A stretch of DNA of 64,000 nt from Knoxdaviesia capensis (GCA_001510575.1 LNGK01000011.1:1-64000); one strand, 5' to 3'. Shown: positions 9,340 through 22,159, counted from the first letter of the stretch. The notes: generated from the letters alone by a model not told the origin. Numbers and translations: made by a program.

Positions 9340-12144
9340 ATGCACAAATTTAGTCTGTACGAAACAGCTAGTCGCTACTATATTATTGGTGGCGATGTCA
9401 CAGAAAAACGATACCGCATTCTCAAGATCGATCGCACCTCCGAAGCTTCAGAACTGAGCATCACCGATGACAAGATTGTTTATACCCTGGAGGAGATGAA
9501 CCAGCTCATTGACACCATCAACGATGGCAACAAAGGAACTGGGGGTATTAAGCTCCGGTGTACTACCTGGGGTTTGCTAGGGTTCATCAAGTTTACTGGC
9601 CCCTACTACATGCTTCTGATCACGAAGAAGAGCACAGTCGCGGTTGTCGGTGGCCATTTCATTTACCAGATTGAGGGAACCGAGTTGGTGCCTTTAACGC
9701 CACCTCATGTCAAGTCAGACAGCCGGAATAACGAGGAGTCACGCTTCTTGGCTATCTTGAACAACCTGGATCTTACCCGGTCATTCTATTATAGCTGCTC
9801 ATATGATATTAGCCATACGCTTCAGTTCAACATAACCCGCGAACGCGCTTCCATAGCCGGAAAGCCCCCGCTCTCCAGCGATTATGCAGGCTTCAACTCC
9901 ATGTTCGTCTGGAACGACCATCTTCTTCACCCAGCGGTAGAATGCCTCGGCGATCCGTACGAATGGTGTCGACCTATCATCCATGGATATATTGACCAGT
10001 CCGGTATGCTCTCTTAAGACTAACACATCTTGCTACAGCTTGGGCTTTCGATTACTGATATTTTAGAGCATCGTGCTACGAAAACAAATAGCGTTGTCAA
10101 TATACGGCCGCACAGTTCATATTACCATTATTGCCCGGAGATCCCGACACTTTGCTGGTGCAAGATTCCTGAAGCGCGGTGCTAATGATTTGGTATGTGA
10201 TAATCGTTTCAATTTGAGTTTCAACGCATCAAAGTTTCACGGCAAAGTCTTCGCTATGCTCTAACTATCTATTTTATACTCAATACTTAGGGATTTGTTG
10301 CGAATGATGTTGAGACTGAGCAGATAGTGTGCGAAGCTCTTACTACCTCCCTTCACGCCCCGGGACCGAAGCTTTTCTCGAGCCCTAATTTTACATCATA
10401 CGTCCAACATCGCGGCAGCATTCCTTTATACTGGAGCCAGGACAATACCGGTGTCACCCCGAAACCGCCGATCGAGCTGAACTTGGTGGACCCATTCTAC
10501 AGTGCCGCTGCTCTCCATTTCAACGACCTCTTCAGACGATATGGCGCCCCGATATATGTCCTGAATCTTGTCAAGTCGCGCGAGCGGACCCCACGAGAGT
10601 CAAAACTGCTCGCTGAATTCACCCATGCGATTGATTACTTAAACCAATTCCTTCCTGATGAGTCGAAGATTATCCACCGGGCCTGGGACATGAGTCGTGC
10701 AGCTAAGAGCCGGGACCAAGATGTGATCGGCACCCTAGAGAGCATTGCAGAGTCGGTGGTTCTCACAACCGGCTTTTTTCACAACGGAGACAGTGAAAGC
10801 AACCCGGTTCAGGTCCAAAATGGCGTGGCTCGGACGAACTGCATCGATTGCCTTGATCGGACAAATGCAGCCCAGTTTGTAATCGGCAAGCGGGCGCTTG
10901 GATATCAGTTACATGCCCTCGGCGTGCTTGAGGATACAAGGATAGGATACGATACAGATGCTGTAAACCTCTTCACTCACATGTATCACGATCATGGAGA
11001 CACAATTGCCCTCCAGTATGGTGGTTCTCAGCTGGTTAACACCATGGAAACATACCGGAAAATCAACCAATGGACGAGTAACTCGCGCGATATGATTGAG
11101 AGCTTCAAACGATATTACAACAATTCTTTTCTTGACGGCCAAAGACAGGAGGCATATAATCTCTTCCTAGGAAACTACAAGTTTACCCAGGGAGAGCCGA
11201 TGCTCTGGGACCTGGCAACCGATTACTATCTTCATCATTCAGACCCTCGAGACTGGTCTGAGAAGGCAAAGCATGACTACATCGGCTGGTACACCACGGA
11301 GTATCTGCAGTCTCGACCGTTTCCACCCAAGCTCCCGGTAAACCTGTATGGGTTGCCGATATCCGAGTTCGACGACTACTGGCTTGAGTATTACCGACCT
11401 TCAACCTTGTCATCGCTTCAAAGGATGTTTCCGTTCAAAATGAATTCGACGGTGAAGTACGTCAAATATGCACAAGATGGCCGATATGATCTGAGCCCCT
11501 TCAAGGTTCGGGTAGAGACGGAAACGGATATTCAAGAGAAGAAGCGGCCCAAAAAGGTGTCCTTGTCGGCGGATGAGTCTGTGAGAAACCGGGGGCGCGT
11601 GGCCTCCGGTGACTCATCCTCTCCTCACTGGATTACCCAGGGTTTGCATGGCGATGCTAGAAATCGGCGAGGCCTTCCTCTTAGTCGGTGGTGGGAGGAT
11701 GTGACGCAGCCATCAACGACGTCTAAGGATTCGCGAGACGTGAGTCTGGGAGTCGATTCCTTTCCAGTGGAAAAGTCCCGCACAATGCAGGTGACATTCT
11801 CTAAAGCGCTACGCGAATCTCTGGATCCCAACGTCAGTATCCAGGAGACGGAGGACTATGAGCAATACATTGCGCACCCGCAGAATCTTCCCCTTGTGAT
11901 CTCTTCGGAGTTTCCGGTTGAGGAAAACGCCGAATATGTTGGCTATATTGATGGGATTTTGCCAACCGAAGACCTCGTCCACCTCGACAATTCTAACGAG
12001 GACTGGGAGTATTATAGCGACTTGCTCAAGGTCGGAGATAATGCTCTCACTGTGACAGACGAGGACATACAGAAGAAGAGATACAAGGCATACGGGAAAT
12101 GGCTTAGGGGTAAGTCGTTCTTTAAACAGCAGTCCGTTGATTAG
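9340..12144 (+). CDS. fig4: Fig4-type SAC-domain polyphosphoinositide phosphatase
   Basis: Fig4 works with Vac14 and Fab1 on vacuole/endosome membranes to control PI(3,5)P2. Proposed exons are 9340-10003, 10092-10192 and 10291-12144, giving 872 aa, close to the 879 aa of yeast Fig4. The N-terminus (FSLYETASRYYIIGG, FRILKIDRT-like) and the ARRSRHFAGARFLKRGAND block are typical of Fig4 rather than Sac1. The catalytic CX5R motif is present as RTNCIDCLDRTN (Cys 439, Arg 445). Intron 1 (10004-10091) was placed at the acceptor that keeps both frame and family spacing; nearer AGs at 10038 and 10066 would break the frame. The start is the first Met after an in-frame TAG (9313-9315); a short upstream exon is possible. 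The C-terminal third is variable and charged. Confidence 0.9.
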
Positions 12145-12292
12145 TGTCAGCAAGCAAATAGGTTTTGGCTTGAGCCGGTTACGATAATGTACCATATATA
12201 TTTCGATACTGGAGCTGGGGGGGGGTTTTTTTTATTAAAAAAAAGGGGTCACATTCATAGTAGTTCATGGTGGTGGTAGAATTCAGCATAGC
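12145..12292. terminator. Compact bidirectional 3' region between fig4 and tti2
   Basis: Only 148 bases separate the two convergent stop codons. The region holds a G9 run (12217-12225), T8 (12226-12233), ATT and an A8 run (to 12244), so each strand carries an A-rich and a T-rich stretch that could serve 3'-end formation of both genes. This is inference from composition. Confidence 0.35.
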
Positions 12293-14181
12293 CTAGCCTG
12301 TCCAAGTTGGCACTTCCCTGCTGGGTCTATACAGTTCCTGAAGAAGCGGCTCAGCATCCAGAATCCTTTCCAGTGAGGCTTGGACTGAGGGCTTTTGAGA
12401 TACACGAATGACTGCAGACATTTCATCGGCAACCGATGTTAGAGCTGCTTCCAGCGCACCCGTATTTTCCGACCTCGGGCGTGTGTGGTCTTTGAGGTTA
12501 AGCCAACAGCTAGAAAGTGCTTGCATGATGTCCTCCAGATAAAGATCCTCTATCCGAGGCCAACAGGTTTCGATGATTGTGCCAAGTGACAAAACTGCAT
12601 CTACACTGCATGGAAGGCCAACAAGAAAAGGATCAGCTAGGAGTTGTGAATACAGTGGGACGAAATCCTATTGAGAGAGCCTTTTGTCAGTATTCTCACC
12701 GAGAAACAGGAGGAGCTGGTTGATAGTTCATCTGACAGCAGAAGCCGCCCAGCATACCTTCAGGTGTTTCACTGTGGCGAGCCCAAGGATGCTCACAACA
12801 TCCCTTATGGCCACCAAGAGGATTTTCACGAGGTCTGGATACTCCATCACAGATGAGAGGGCTGGAAAGACGCCCTGCCGAAGAACACGATCAAGAAACT
12901 TGCTCCGTTCACGCTGGAGTGTGAATCCCCGACGTGCAAGGCCAGCTAACGCCTTGAACGCAGGCTTCAAAACAAGAGCTGATTCTTCGGCAGGCGTCAG
13001 ACGTGGGAGGAGAGATAGCGATGGAATTATGGCATCACCTAGTAGTCTCCCGATGCCCTGACTATTTAGGACCTGGAGGTGCACGTTGGCAATAAAGTCA
13101 ACAGATACCTCCAGTCCTCGAGACCGGGTCGGGATGTCAGAGTCATCAAGCAGTCCGAATAGGAATGGAGTGCATAGCGGCCAGTGTGCTTTCATAAACT
13201 CTGGCTGTTTGAACCGTTAGCTCATTCCTCTTCACCTATCGCTTGCTTTTGGGTATCAACGACGCTGGGACTTTTTGGGATAATCATACCTCAGCTATTC
13301 TCACAACCCAAGAGAACACAGGGACCAAAAAAGCCCCTTTTCCGCTCCATGGTGATTGCTCGGAAAGATCTTGCCATGTGGTAGTGGACCGAGGTAAGGG
13401 GTCTTGGAAAAGTTTGGCATGGCCGGAGGGAGTGATCTTTGAGCTTTTCATATCACGAAGCTTTGGCCTGATCTCAGTTTCAAGTATCGCTAGAAGATCT
13501 GCGTTTCGCTGGCCGGGTGAGGACACCTTCAGGTACTCTTGCAGAATCGAACTAGACAGCGCTTCAGCTTTTGGAGATGTCCAGAGGTCTCGCCGGTCTG
13601 TATAGGAGGCAACGGCAGCAACTTCGCTCGCCGTGAAGACATGGCTATTGGCCTTAGAGAGAGATCGAAGGTAACTCAGGCTATTATCAATATGGCGTAC
13701 AGAAACTGCCGGTTCTCCCGACTCCACAGTATGGCGTCCGGCGAGTAGGATGTCAGTGAAGATGAAGTCCTCTAGACTCGGAGCGTGGTTAGGGCTGATG
13801 CCCCGACCGGGACTTTTTGACGGCTCGGTAACAGCTTCGCGGCGGAGTGTTTCCAGTTTTCTCTGGGACTATCATCGCAGAACATCAGAAGAACGAAAAT
13901 AGCAGAGCTTGAATCGGGAATCAACATACAGCTTCCGGAAGATTCGAATGCAGGAGCTCCTGTATCAAGCCTGTGGCTGTAGGAGGGGGTTCTAAATTCC
14001 AGTGCAAAGTTAGTATAGTATTATATCTAAGCGAACATTTATCACAAGCAGCGGAATTTGGATTCCGGTAACGCGCACGATTCTCGTCATACCCATTGTG
14101 GACAAAGTTTTGGAAATGGTGGGATTTCGCGGATTTTGGAGATGGAAGTAATGGAGGAGGAGAAGTATCATTGATAGGCAT
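12293..14181 (-). CDS. tti2: Tti2-like subunit of the TTT (Tel2-Tti1-Tti2) co-chaperone
   Basis: The TTT complex with Hsp90 stabilises PIKK kinases (TOR, ATM/Tel1, ATR/Mec1 type). Proposed exons on the minus strand are 14181-13930, 13868-13290, 13204-12758 and 12667-12293. Every junction has GT-AG borders and phase 0, giving 550 aa. Recognisable segments are FLVPVFSWVVRIAE leading into HWPLCTPFLFGLLDD, a TRSRGLEVSVDF block and the SLLPRLTPAEES block, which are hallmarks of the Tti2 (DUF2454) family of alpha-helical repeats. The N-terminal 80 residues are poorly conserved, so the first exon and start are less certain. It is convergent with fig4 and codirectional with the CCA enzyme gene upstream. 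Confidence 0.75.
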
Positions 14182-14697
14182 AGTTGTTTAGTCGGGTACT
14201 TTTCACTCAGAAGCTGTCTCAGGCCCTGAATTCCCCCCTCTAAAAAGGGGCCAAAAAATGTTAGTCTCCAGTCAAGGAAGATTTCGGTGGTTGCACATTC
14301 AACCTGAAAAAAGGAAAGGAAAGAAAAGGAAATGCACAGACTCTAGAATAGCTAGCTTTACCACTTCATGTGATGTTGTTATATGCGGGCCGGACCAAGC
14401 CGTAAATACTGCCGGCTCCGTTTGGATTTACAAACGCCGCTATCTTCCGGCCGGCCAGGGACATAGACACCAGGTGCAACAAATCCCACTAGTCGCTATT
14501 TCTGAGGAATTGTCTGTTATCCCGAACAGTATCACCCAGAAGCATTTCTAACCTCGAGGCTATTAATACTTGATAGAGATAAACTCTCAATTATGTGTCT
14601 AAACCGCTTCTTCTATCTCTTATTCCCCCCCAAATTATGTGGCAATTCGCCAGGTCGTTCACTCATAAAAATGGTATTGGTTTTTCTTTCGATTTTT
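14182..14697. other. Intergenic region upstream of tti2
   Basis: This stretch of about 515 bases lies between the tti2 start and the stop of the CCA-adding enzyme gene. It contains a purine-rich tract (14307-14335), which is CT-rich on the tti2 strand at a typical promoter distance. No coding sequence is supported. Confidence 0.4.
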
Positions 14698-16596
14698 CTA
14701 AGCGGGGATCGGGATCTTAAGACGGGAAGCATTTGCCTTCACATACTGGATGGCCTCTTCGGTCTCCGTGATACCGGGATGCCGAAACTGCCATTCGAGA
14801 CAGGCATCCAGGGCGCCCTTCATCCATGTCCCAGGTCGAAGCCCAAGTGCCTTTGATAGCGTGCGGCCATCGACTAGAGGTTTAGTGGTTTCGGCATCTA
14901 GAATATCAGTTGCCTTTAGAGTATCAATGAACTTGCTCCAATCCTCGAAAAAAACACCGAGCTCTGCGATGACATCCCCAAGTGTTAGTTAAAAGGGGAA
15001 AAGCGAGAGATGGCTCTCATATATACTGGATCAATGACTTACCAGGACCCCGCACGCCAGCCTCGGCCGGGGTTAACTTAGACATGGCATCAACAAGGAG
15101 AGCAAACAGCAATTGGTTTCTCCAATGATGGCCATTTCCCTCCCACCGGCGAATTGCCATGGCAATTGCTGCACGATCCTTGAAGCCGTTGTATTTGAAG
15201 TCAAGCATCGCTTGATGATTCGAATAGGCGGCACCAACAATATCACTCAGCTTCGTCGGGGCTTTAAGGCCCTCCCGGACCGCAGCCACAATATACGGGA
15301 GGGGCCGGGACTTCTTCGCCTTGTTGATAGATGGAGGGGGGGTCGGAACATGCGCCCAAGGCACCAATGCAGCGAGCATCCAAGCAAAGTATTGTTCCTC
15401 CTCCGATCTAATCAGAGCATGGTAGATCGAGGAACCCAACTGGTCCAGGCACATCTGATCCAAGCAGTTATATGCTACTGACCACCGCGATGTATCCGGG
15501 TGTGGCACTTCAGAATTGGTCGGGTCTGTGAAAATGGCATCATAGAGTTTGATGCCATCAATCAATTCCAAAGCAACTTTCGGGTGTTTACCTTTAAGGG
15601 GAAAAAAGAGATACGGGATAAGTTAACGGCATTATCAAATACTTCAAGCATCCTTGATACGGCAATCAAGGCCCTCAGTTGAATTTACTCAAACCTGAAG
15701 AACATATCCGCCAGGCACGCACAGGAAATAAGCTCACCTTTCAGCATCTTTTCAACTTCAACACCCACACGCTCCCGGCTGATCTTCGTGGCTAACGCAG
15801 ATAGAACACGCGGGTCATTCATAAACTCTCTTGAAGCCGAGTCAATGACAAACCCTAGGCGGCTCGCAAACCGAACCAGGCGTAGCACCCGAAGCGGATC
15901 ATCCATAAAAGTCTGGAGGGGTTCCAGAGGTGTTCGGATAAGTTTAGCATCCAGGTCTTCAAGGCCACCTGTGAAGTCTTCGATCGAGTCATCGTGCAGA
16001 TTGTAGAACAGAGAGTTCACGGTGGCGTCTCTGCGAAGCGCATCTTCCCTAGCCGTGCCAAATTCCACTTGAGGGTTGCGGCTGTCATTGTTGTAGACCT
16101 CCCGTCTGAGATTGACAAAGTCAAGATCGACCCCGAAAAGTCGGGTGGTGGCTGTCTCCAGGTTCTTGGATTTTTCAGGATTGAGCCGGATCAGATGCAG
16201 GTTACCCAAATCTGACGCCTGAATACCGAACTTGGCGATCACAGCCGGTGCTGAACAGAATTTCAGAAGGTGGCGGCCAAAAGTTTCTCCAGTCATACAG
16301 TTGATAGCAATATCGATATCATGGCTCTCGATTCCCAGCAACTTATCACGGACCCAACCGCCTGCCCATCGCAATATCAAGGGCTCCGCTTCGGGCGCCT
16401 GATCACGGCGAATGGAATCAGAAAGCTCTAGCAAAAGGGATCTGAGCCGGGCTTCTCCTTCTGACAGTTGAAGAGGAGCCAGAGACCTAGTTTTCAGAGA
16501 CCGAGTCATGATCCGGTTCGCATTAGAGAGAAGGCGGTTTTTGTTTAAGCTTCCACTCAATCTGAACTTGAGCCTGCTAGAAGATTGAATAAACAT
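14698..16596 (-). CDS. cca1: CCA-adding enzyme (tRNA nucleotidyltransferase, class II)
   Basis: Adds or repairs the 3'-CCA end of tRNAs in nucleus, cytosol and mitochondria. Proposed exons (minus strand) are 16596-15738, 15591-15043 and 14963-14698, giving 557 aa. The nucleotidyltransferase core is clear: AGGWVRDKLLG followed by the metal-binding DID pair (Asp 93 and 95), the ALRRDATVNSLFYN motif, and MDDPLRVLRLVRFASRLGF, then the helical tail (ELIDGIKLYDAIF). The first 29 residues are Arg/Ser/Asn-rich with no acidic residue, like a mitochondrial presequence, and a second Met at residue 30 could start the cytosolic/nuclear form, as known for yeast CCA1. All junctions are GT-AG and keep frame (phase 1 at both). 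Confidence 0.9.
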
Positions 16597-17141
16597 GGAC
16601 AGTTATAAAGGAGGAGAAAAATAGCATGGCATTTTGGGGGGTAAGAGATTAAAAAGATAGACCTGGAATATCTAATTCTAGGTCTTAGAAAATAAATAGG
16701 CAGAAATTTTTTCACCCCCCCCTATATAAAAAAAACCCCCCTAAATACAGAGCATCAGCTTCTATCTATAACCTATACCTAACCTTTGTTTCATTCTTTC
16801 CCTACTACCTACGTAGGTTATAGGTAGGTCAGGAGGAGAGGAGAGAAAACACTCTAAGAAACTTATTAGATAGTAATCAAGTCACAACCTATTTATTTAA
16901 AAATTTATATTTCATAGATTGACTTGTAAATGCCTAGCCAAATGAAATATATAAAAAAATCCGAGAGGGGAAAAAAAAGGTAATCGTGAATTCTACATGA
17001 AAAATAAGAGGAAAACAAAGGGAAAGGTGGGAGAGAAAGATAGAGAAGAAAAAGAATGTGTCTAGAAGTACACCCACTCCCTAATAAAACTCGAGGGATG
17101 CCCGTTATCAAACTCAAGGAAATTTTGTAGAATAGCCTAGT
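16597..17141. other. Intergenic region between cca1 and syf1
   Basis: This region upstream of cca1 and downstream of syf1 has C-runs next to A-runs (16705-16740) and a tandem CCTACGTAGGTTATAGGTAGGT-type palindromic stretch near 16806-16830. A purine-rich part at 16960-17055 would be the syf1 3' flank. No gene seen. Confidence 0.4.
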
Positions 17142-19727
17142 TCACATGTCTTCATCACCAAGATCAATAGCATCCGGATTGCTAGACACTACTGGTGCAG
17201 ACGGTTTCATAGAACCCGGGTTGGCAGTTGAAGTCGCACTCACAAAGCCAACCGGAGCCAGAATCTGCTTCTCCAAAGCGACCATGGCATCCATATCTTT
17301 TCCAGCATTTCCGCCAGCCCGGTTTGCTTGGCTTCGGGCCAAGGCTTGCGAGGCAATGAAGTTGACGTCAGTGTTGTACTGGGCCTGCACACTGCGTTTG
17401 ATGCGGAGCATATCTTTGTATGTGTCTTCGTTGCCGTGATGCACCTCAAAGGCTTCCCATTTCGTCCAGAAGTCGGGATTGGTGCGCGGGTCGCAGAACT
17501 GAGATGCATGTCCATAAATGGCACGCGCACGGTCAATCTCGCCGAGTCGCTTCTCCATCTCTGCAAACTTCAGGCACATATCGCGGGCCTCGTTGTCGGG
17601 GAGGGTGCTGATGGCTTTCTCGTAAATCGGGCGTGTGGACGCCAGACCAAAATTCGAAGCCGACTTGGTAATGTAAAAGATAAACATCTCAGCGCGGTCC
17701 TCGTCAGCAACCGCCCGCGTTGCACGCTCGTAGATGCGCATTGCGTGGCGGGCTAACCCACGCTCTTCTTCCAAGTTGCCATACATTAGATAAATCACTT
17801 TGGCAAACTTGGGCGGACAGCCTTCCACAGCCTGTTCGAAAAGGTCGCGAAGACGTTCAATGCTAATCTTGCGATCGACTGCCTTTGTGAGATAGAGATT
17901 CCAGAGCTCGAAAGCGACAGGGTAGCTGAACAGGTCCAGCCCACGTTCATAAATCTTAAACGACTCTTCGTAGTAGTGGTGCTCTTCCAGTAGGTTCGCA
18001 TAATTGACAACGGTTTGGGGTGTTGCAATATGCAATTCGAAGATGCGCTCATAAACGGCTTGGGTTTCTTCGAGGGAGCTCACACTTTCAACCAAGTCGA
18101 CATAAAAGCTCCACAACTTCCAGCTCTTATGAACTCTTTGCTGTGGTGAAAGGGTCTCGTCAAAGTAGTCTACCGTCGATCTTTTTGGTGATTGCACGGC
18201 CTTGCGCATGATCCGGACTGCATCGTCGAAATTCTCGTTTCGCAGCTCCATTTCCGCCCACTCAATCCACATATCCGCCAATTCGGCGACCGACTTGAAA
18301 GGCACCTTGACACCCTTCTCCATAATCAGCCGAGCGGTGGGCAGATCGCCGCCACGGTCGTAAAATTTGGCGTAGCTTGCCCACAGTTGGTGAAATGGGC
18401 CAATGGCTTTCCTCGGTTGGATGGCGGCGATGGCATTCGTGTAAGTTTTGACAACCTCAGGCTTGTTGTTTCCCCACAGCAGCACTCGCTTCTGCCACTC
18501 CATGACGTTATTTGGGTTTTGGCGCAGTAATACGTCGTTGAGAAGGAATGGTCTCCGGTCAAGCAGTTGTTCCAATCGCATCATTCGGATATCGAGCTCG
18601 AAGTCTGCGTTTTCATCAATGATGCCCTTGTCACTCCGAGCCGCCGCTCGATCCATGAGGGCATCGATCACGTTCCGTTCAAACTCCATGTATGAGTCGA
18701 AAATGAGGGTGAAATCACGTACAGTCATTACCGTGGTAATGCCCTCCTCAAAAGCGTCACGCGCCCGTTCAAAGTTCCCAAGTTTGATCCAGAAGGTTGC
18801 AAGGCCTGCCCACAAATTGCCCCTTTGGTCTGAAAAGCGATGAAGGCCACTCCGAATTATGCGTTCGACATCGATTCCGGTCGTTAGGCCAGTTTCGATC
18901 TTGGGCGCCTGCTCAACAAGGAGATCGACCATATCACTCCACAGCTCGTAGTGCCCGCGGCCATGTTTGCTAGAAAATCGAGGATCATTGAGGATGGACA
19001 TGTACGCTCGAACGGCTTCTGTGTAGCTCTCCACATGAATGAGAAGCTCGATATAATCTTCGGCGTCGTGCGAGTGTGTCTGCATGTATCGTTTCCAGAT
19101 CTTGACCGCTGTGTCGCCCGAAATCGAGTTTGCAAACTGAATATAAAGCTTCCAGATCCGTCCGTGTTGGGTGACTGGCAACGCACGCAGCGCGCGGTCG
19201 AAAGCTCTTCGGGTCTGTGTGACAAGGCGCTGTCGAAGGAGAAACTTGAGGTAAAACTCCCATATTTGGGGCATCTTGTTCAAGAGGATGAGGGCGCGTT
19301 CAAAGAGGGAGTTGACTTTCTTGAATTCGGAAGGGAATTTCGCCGGGTTGAGTTTGGATAGATGTTCGACGCGCAATGACAGGTACTAATGACGATTCAA
19401 CGCAATGCATGTTAGTCGAGAAGGGTCATGAACAACGAGAACATGTTGCAACTTACCATTTTCCAAATCTTGTAAGATCTGGGCAGTTGCGTGCACGCCC
19501 GCTCCATAACAAACGCCTTTTCGCGTAGTGTTCCATGTTGGGACTTGAATTCGATGTATGCTAGCCACGGTTTAACTGTTCCCGGGTTTCGCAGGATATC
19601 TTGTTCGTACACGGCGTCTTCATCATTCTATAGAGACATCAACACATGTTAGGAAATCGGAAAGCATTTCAAAGCAAATTCACAATGCGGTAAATGGACT
19701 TACGACAAGATGAACTGACGACGGCAT
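17142..19727 (-). CDS. syf1: Pre-mRNA splicing factor Syf1 (HAT-repeat protein)
   Basis: Syf1 (human XAB2) is a scaffold of the Prp19/NTC complex in the spliceosome. Proposed exons are 19727-19704, 19627-19457 and 19385-17142, giving 812 aa, the usual size. The protein is made of HAT/TPR-like helical repeats throughout. Near-family-identical blocks include RRAFDRALRALPVTQHGRIW, TVMTVRDFTLIFDSY, RPFLLNDVLLRQNPNNV, IATPQTVVNYANLLEEH, GCPPKFAKVIYLMY and GEIDRARAIYGHASQFCDPR. Junctions are phase 0 with GTAAGT donors. Exons 2 and 3 are secure. The 24-nt first exon (ATG at 19727) is the weakest part and could be replaced by another upstream start. The C-terminus is acidic (ends LGDEDM). Confidence 0.9.
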
Positions 19728-20760
19728 CACTGCGGTTTGAACCGCAATGATCTTGGACGGCATGTCTTCTGGATGGCGAAAAGTAGCCAAGTCGGTGTTG
19801 TCGAACAAAGGGCCGAAATGAGCGTGATCATCGACACTGAAGATTTTGGTTGGGGTCGGCCACTTGGTAGGTACTATGAACAGTTACCACGCTTGGAAAA
19901 TGGGAAAACTTCGAGAGAGAAAGTTGACATCTCTTGGCTTTTTACCTGATCTCATGCCATGTTGTAGGTTGTTTTGGAAGATAAAATTATTAGAAACACA
20001 ACTTTGACACCATGCTGTCAAAGCCTAGGGAGTTCAGGTTTTTTTTTTCCTGTGCTGTCCAGAAAAACACGAGAAAATAGTAAGTAGTAGTGTATTAATA
20101 TTATTGATGTCTTAAAGAAAAGAAGTTCTTTAAGATATATATATATATATATTAGTGTGTATTATACTATATCTATAGTAAGTTAATAATCAAGAAATTT
20201 AAAAACTATACTATTTAGCTTATTAGATTTTTTTTCTATTATTTATTTTAACTTTATTATCTAAATCTATTATAGTTAAATTTATTATTTTATAATTTAA
20301 TATAGATCCTAATATTATAAATAATTTATTTTTAATATATTTTTAAGAAACCTCTATTAGCTTTATATATATTTTAAATATATATATATATACAAGTATA
20401 TAGTAGATTATACTAATCTCTATATAATCTTATTATATTCTTTTATTAACCGAGCTATAAGGTAAAAAGAAATTGCTATAATTAGCTAGCTAGTCACCTT
20501 ATCCTTAGTAGCTTTGAAATAGGAATAGTAACCCTAAGTTAAGCATGTACGAGCAGTTTATCTGCATCCATTTTGATAGTGGGTTTAAGACGCTCCACTC
20601 GAGATACTTTTAACTTCTCATAGCACAGAAGAGCATTGGATTTTTATTTCTCTTCTCGTTATTGCACACTTAGTAGTAGTGTCTATTCCCATTATTTTAT
20701 TCTTTTAACATCCCCTAATAGCATCAAAATACATATCACATTCCTCCATCATCTGCTACA
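19728..20760. other. Divergent promoter region of syf1 and vma8 with AT-rich island
   Basis: About 1 kb. Bases 20080-20470 are extremely AT-rich with TA dinucleotide runs (20138-20152, 20383-20392) and short inverted repeats (AAAGAAAAGAAGTTCTTT at 20114-20131), like the island at 8660-9130. The remaining sequence is normal. No coding exon is supported. Confidence 0.5.
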
Positions 20761-22159
20761 ATGTCTGGTGCAGCAGTACGTGAAATGCCCTCACAAACCC
20801 TCATGCAAAGCTGCCGTGCATGTGCTTCATACTGACTGCTGCTTCCTTATTCGCTCTTGCAGGATCGCGAGCCCGTGTTCCCGACTCGCCAGTCGCTGGG
20901 GTTGATGAAGGCAAAGCTCAAGGGAGCTGAAACAGGTCACAGTTTGCTGAAGCGCAAGAGTGAGGCGTTGACAAAGTATGCATCACACTACCGGGCGTTT
21001 CCAAGCTGAGATATTTACTTAAATTTGCTGACATGTCCAATTATTCTACAATAGGCGTTTCCGAGGTATTTAATCTCCGAAGTGCGAAAGAGAAACGTCC
21101 CCGTGCCATTAATTCTAACGGTTTCGACTCGCCTCCCAGAAATCACGCGGCGTATTGACGATGCGAAACGGAAGATGGGCAGAGTGATGGAGATCGCAGC
21201 TTTTTCACTCGCCGAAGTTACTTACGCCATTGGTGGTGATATCGGATACCAAGTTCAAGAATCTGCAAAATCTGCCCGGTTCCGCGTCAGGACCAAGCAG
21301 GAAAATGTTTCAGGTGTCCTGCTTCCGTCGTTCGAGAGCTACCTGACTGAGGGAAATAACGACTTTGGCCTTACGGGCTTGGGTAGAGGAGGACAGCAGG
21401 TTCAGAAGTGCCGAGAGACATATGCTCGTGCCGTCGAAGCTTTGGTAGAGCTTGCAAGTCTACAGGTGAGTTCCCCGGCAGCTTCACTTCGCACCCCACT
21501 CCAAAAGGCCTGTGGCTAGGCCAGTTTTCTAACAACCCTTGAATTCTAGACCGCCTTCGTTATTCTAGACGAAGTGATCAAAGTCGTGAACAGACGAGGT
21601 TCGTATTCCTTCCCCTGTGTTGATGTGGCAGCACTTAATCTTCATGTTGATTGAATTATGTTTGCTAACATCGCTTCTCATCCACAGTAAACGCTATGTA
21701 AGAAGCCCCCGATACGTCAACAGTTCTGCTTTATAGAGACTGCAATGAACTAACACCTGAAGCAGTGAGCACGTCATTATTCCTCGTACTGAAAATACAA
21801 TCAAATGTAAGCGATCCTCCTCTTCTACCGATTTAGCGCTCACTAGGCGTGTCTGGTGCTGACAGTGCATTCATAGATATCAACTCGGAGCTGGACGAGC
21901 TGGACAGAGAGGAATTTTACCGCCTAAAGAAGGTAATGTGCCACATGAACATGAAATTTTCACGCAAAAGCTTCTCTGGCTACGATTATACTAATCCGTT
22001 GAAAAACAGGTCGCCAATAAGAAGCTGCGAGACACGGCCGCGGCCGATGCTGAGATGAAAGCACGCCGCGCCGCAGCTGGTGAACCAGATGATGGCAATT
22101 CGAATGTTGAGACGAAGGATATGCTTGCCTCAACAGAAGATGAGGATGTGATTTTTTAG
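20761..22159 (+). CDS. vma8: V-type ATPase V1 subunit D (Vma8)
   Basis: Subunit D forms the central rotor stalk of the vacuolar H+-ATPase. Proposed exons are 20761-20775, 20863-20975, 21055-21065, 21140-21465, 21550-21598, 21688-21697, 21766-21806, 21877-21932 and 22010-22159, giving 256 aa. All introns are GT-AG and frame is kept at every junction. Conserved blocks are FPTRQSLGLMKAKLKGAETG, RRIDDAKRKMG, SARFRVRTKQENVSGV, YARAVEALVELASLQ, TAFVILDEVIKVVNRR and ELDELDREEFYRLKKV, matching Vma8 end to end. Two exons are only 11 and 10 nt long (exons 3 and 6). The C-terminal tail is acidic. Eight introns in a gene of 1.4 kb is the highest density in the window. Confidence 0.93.
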
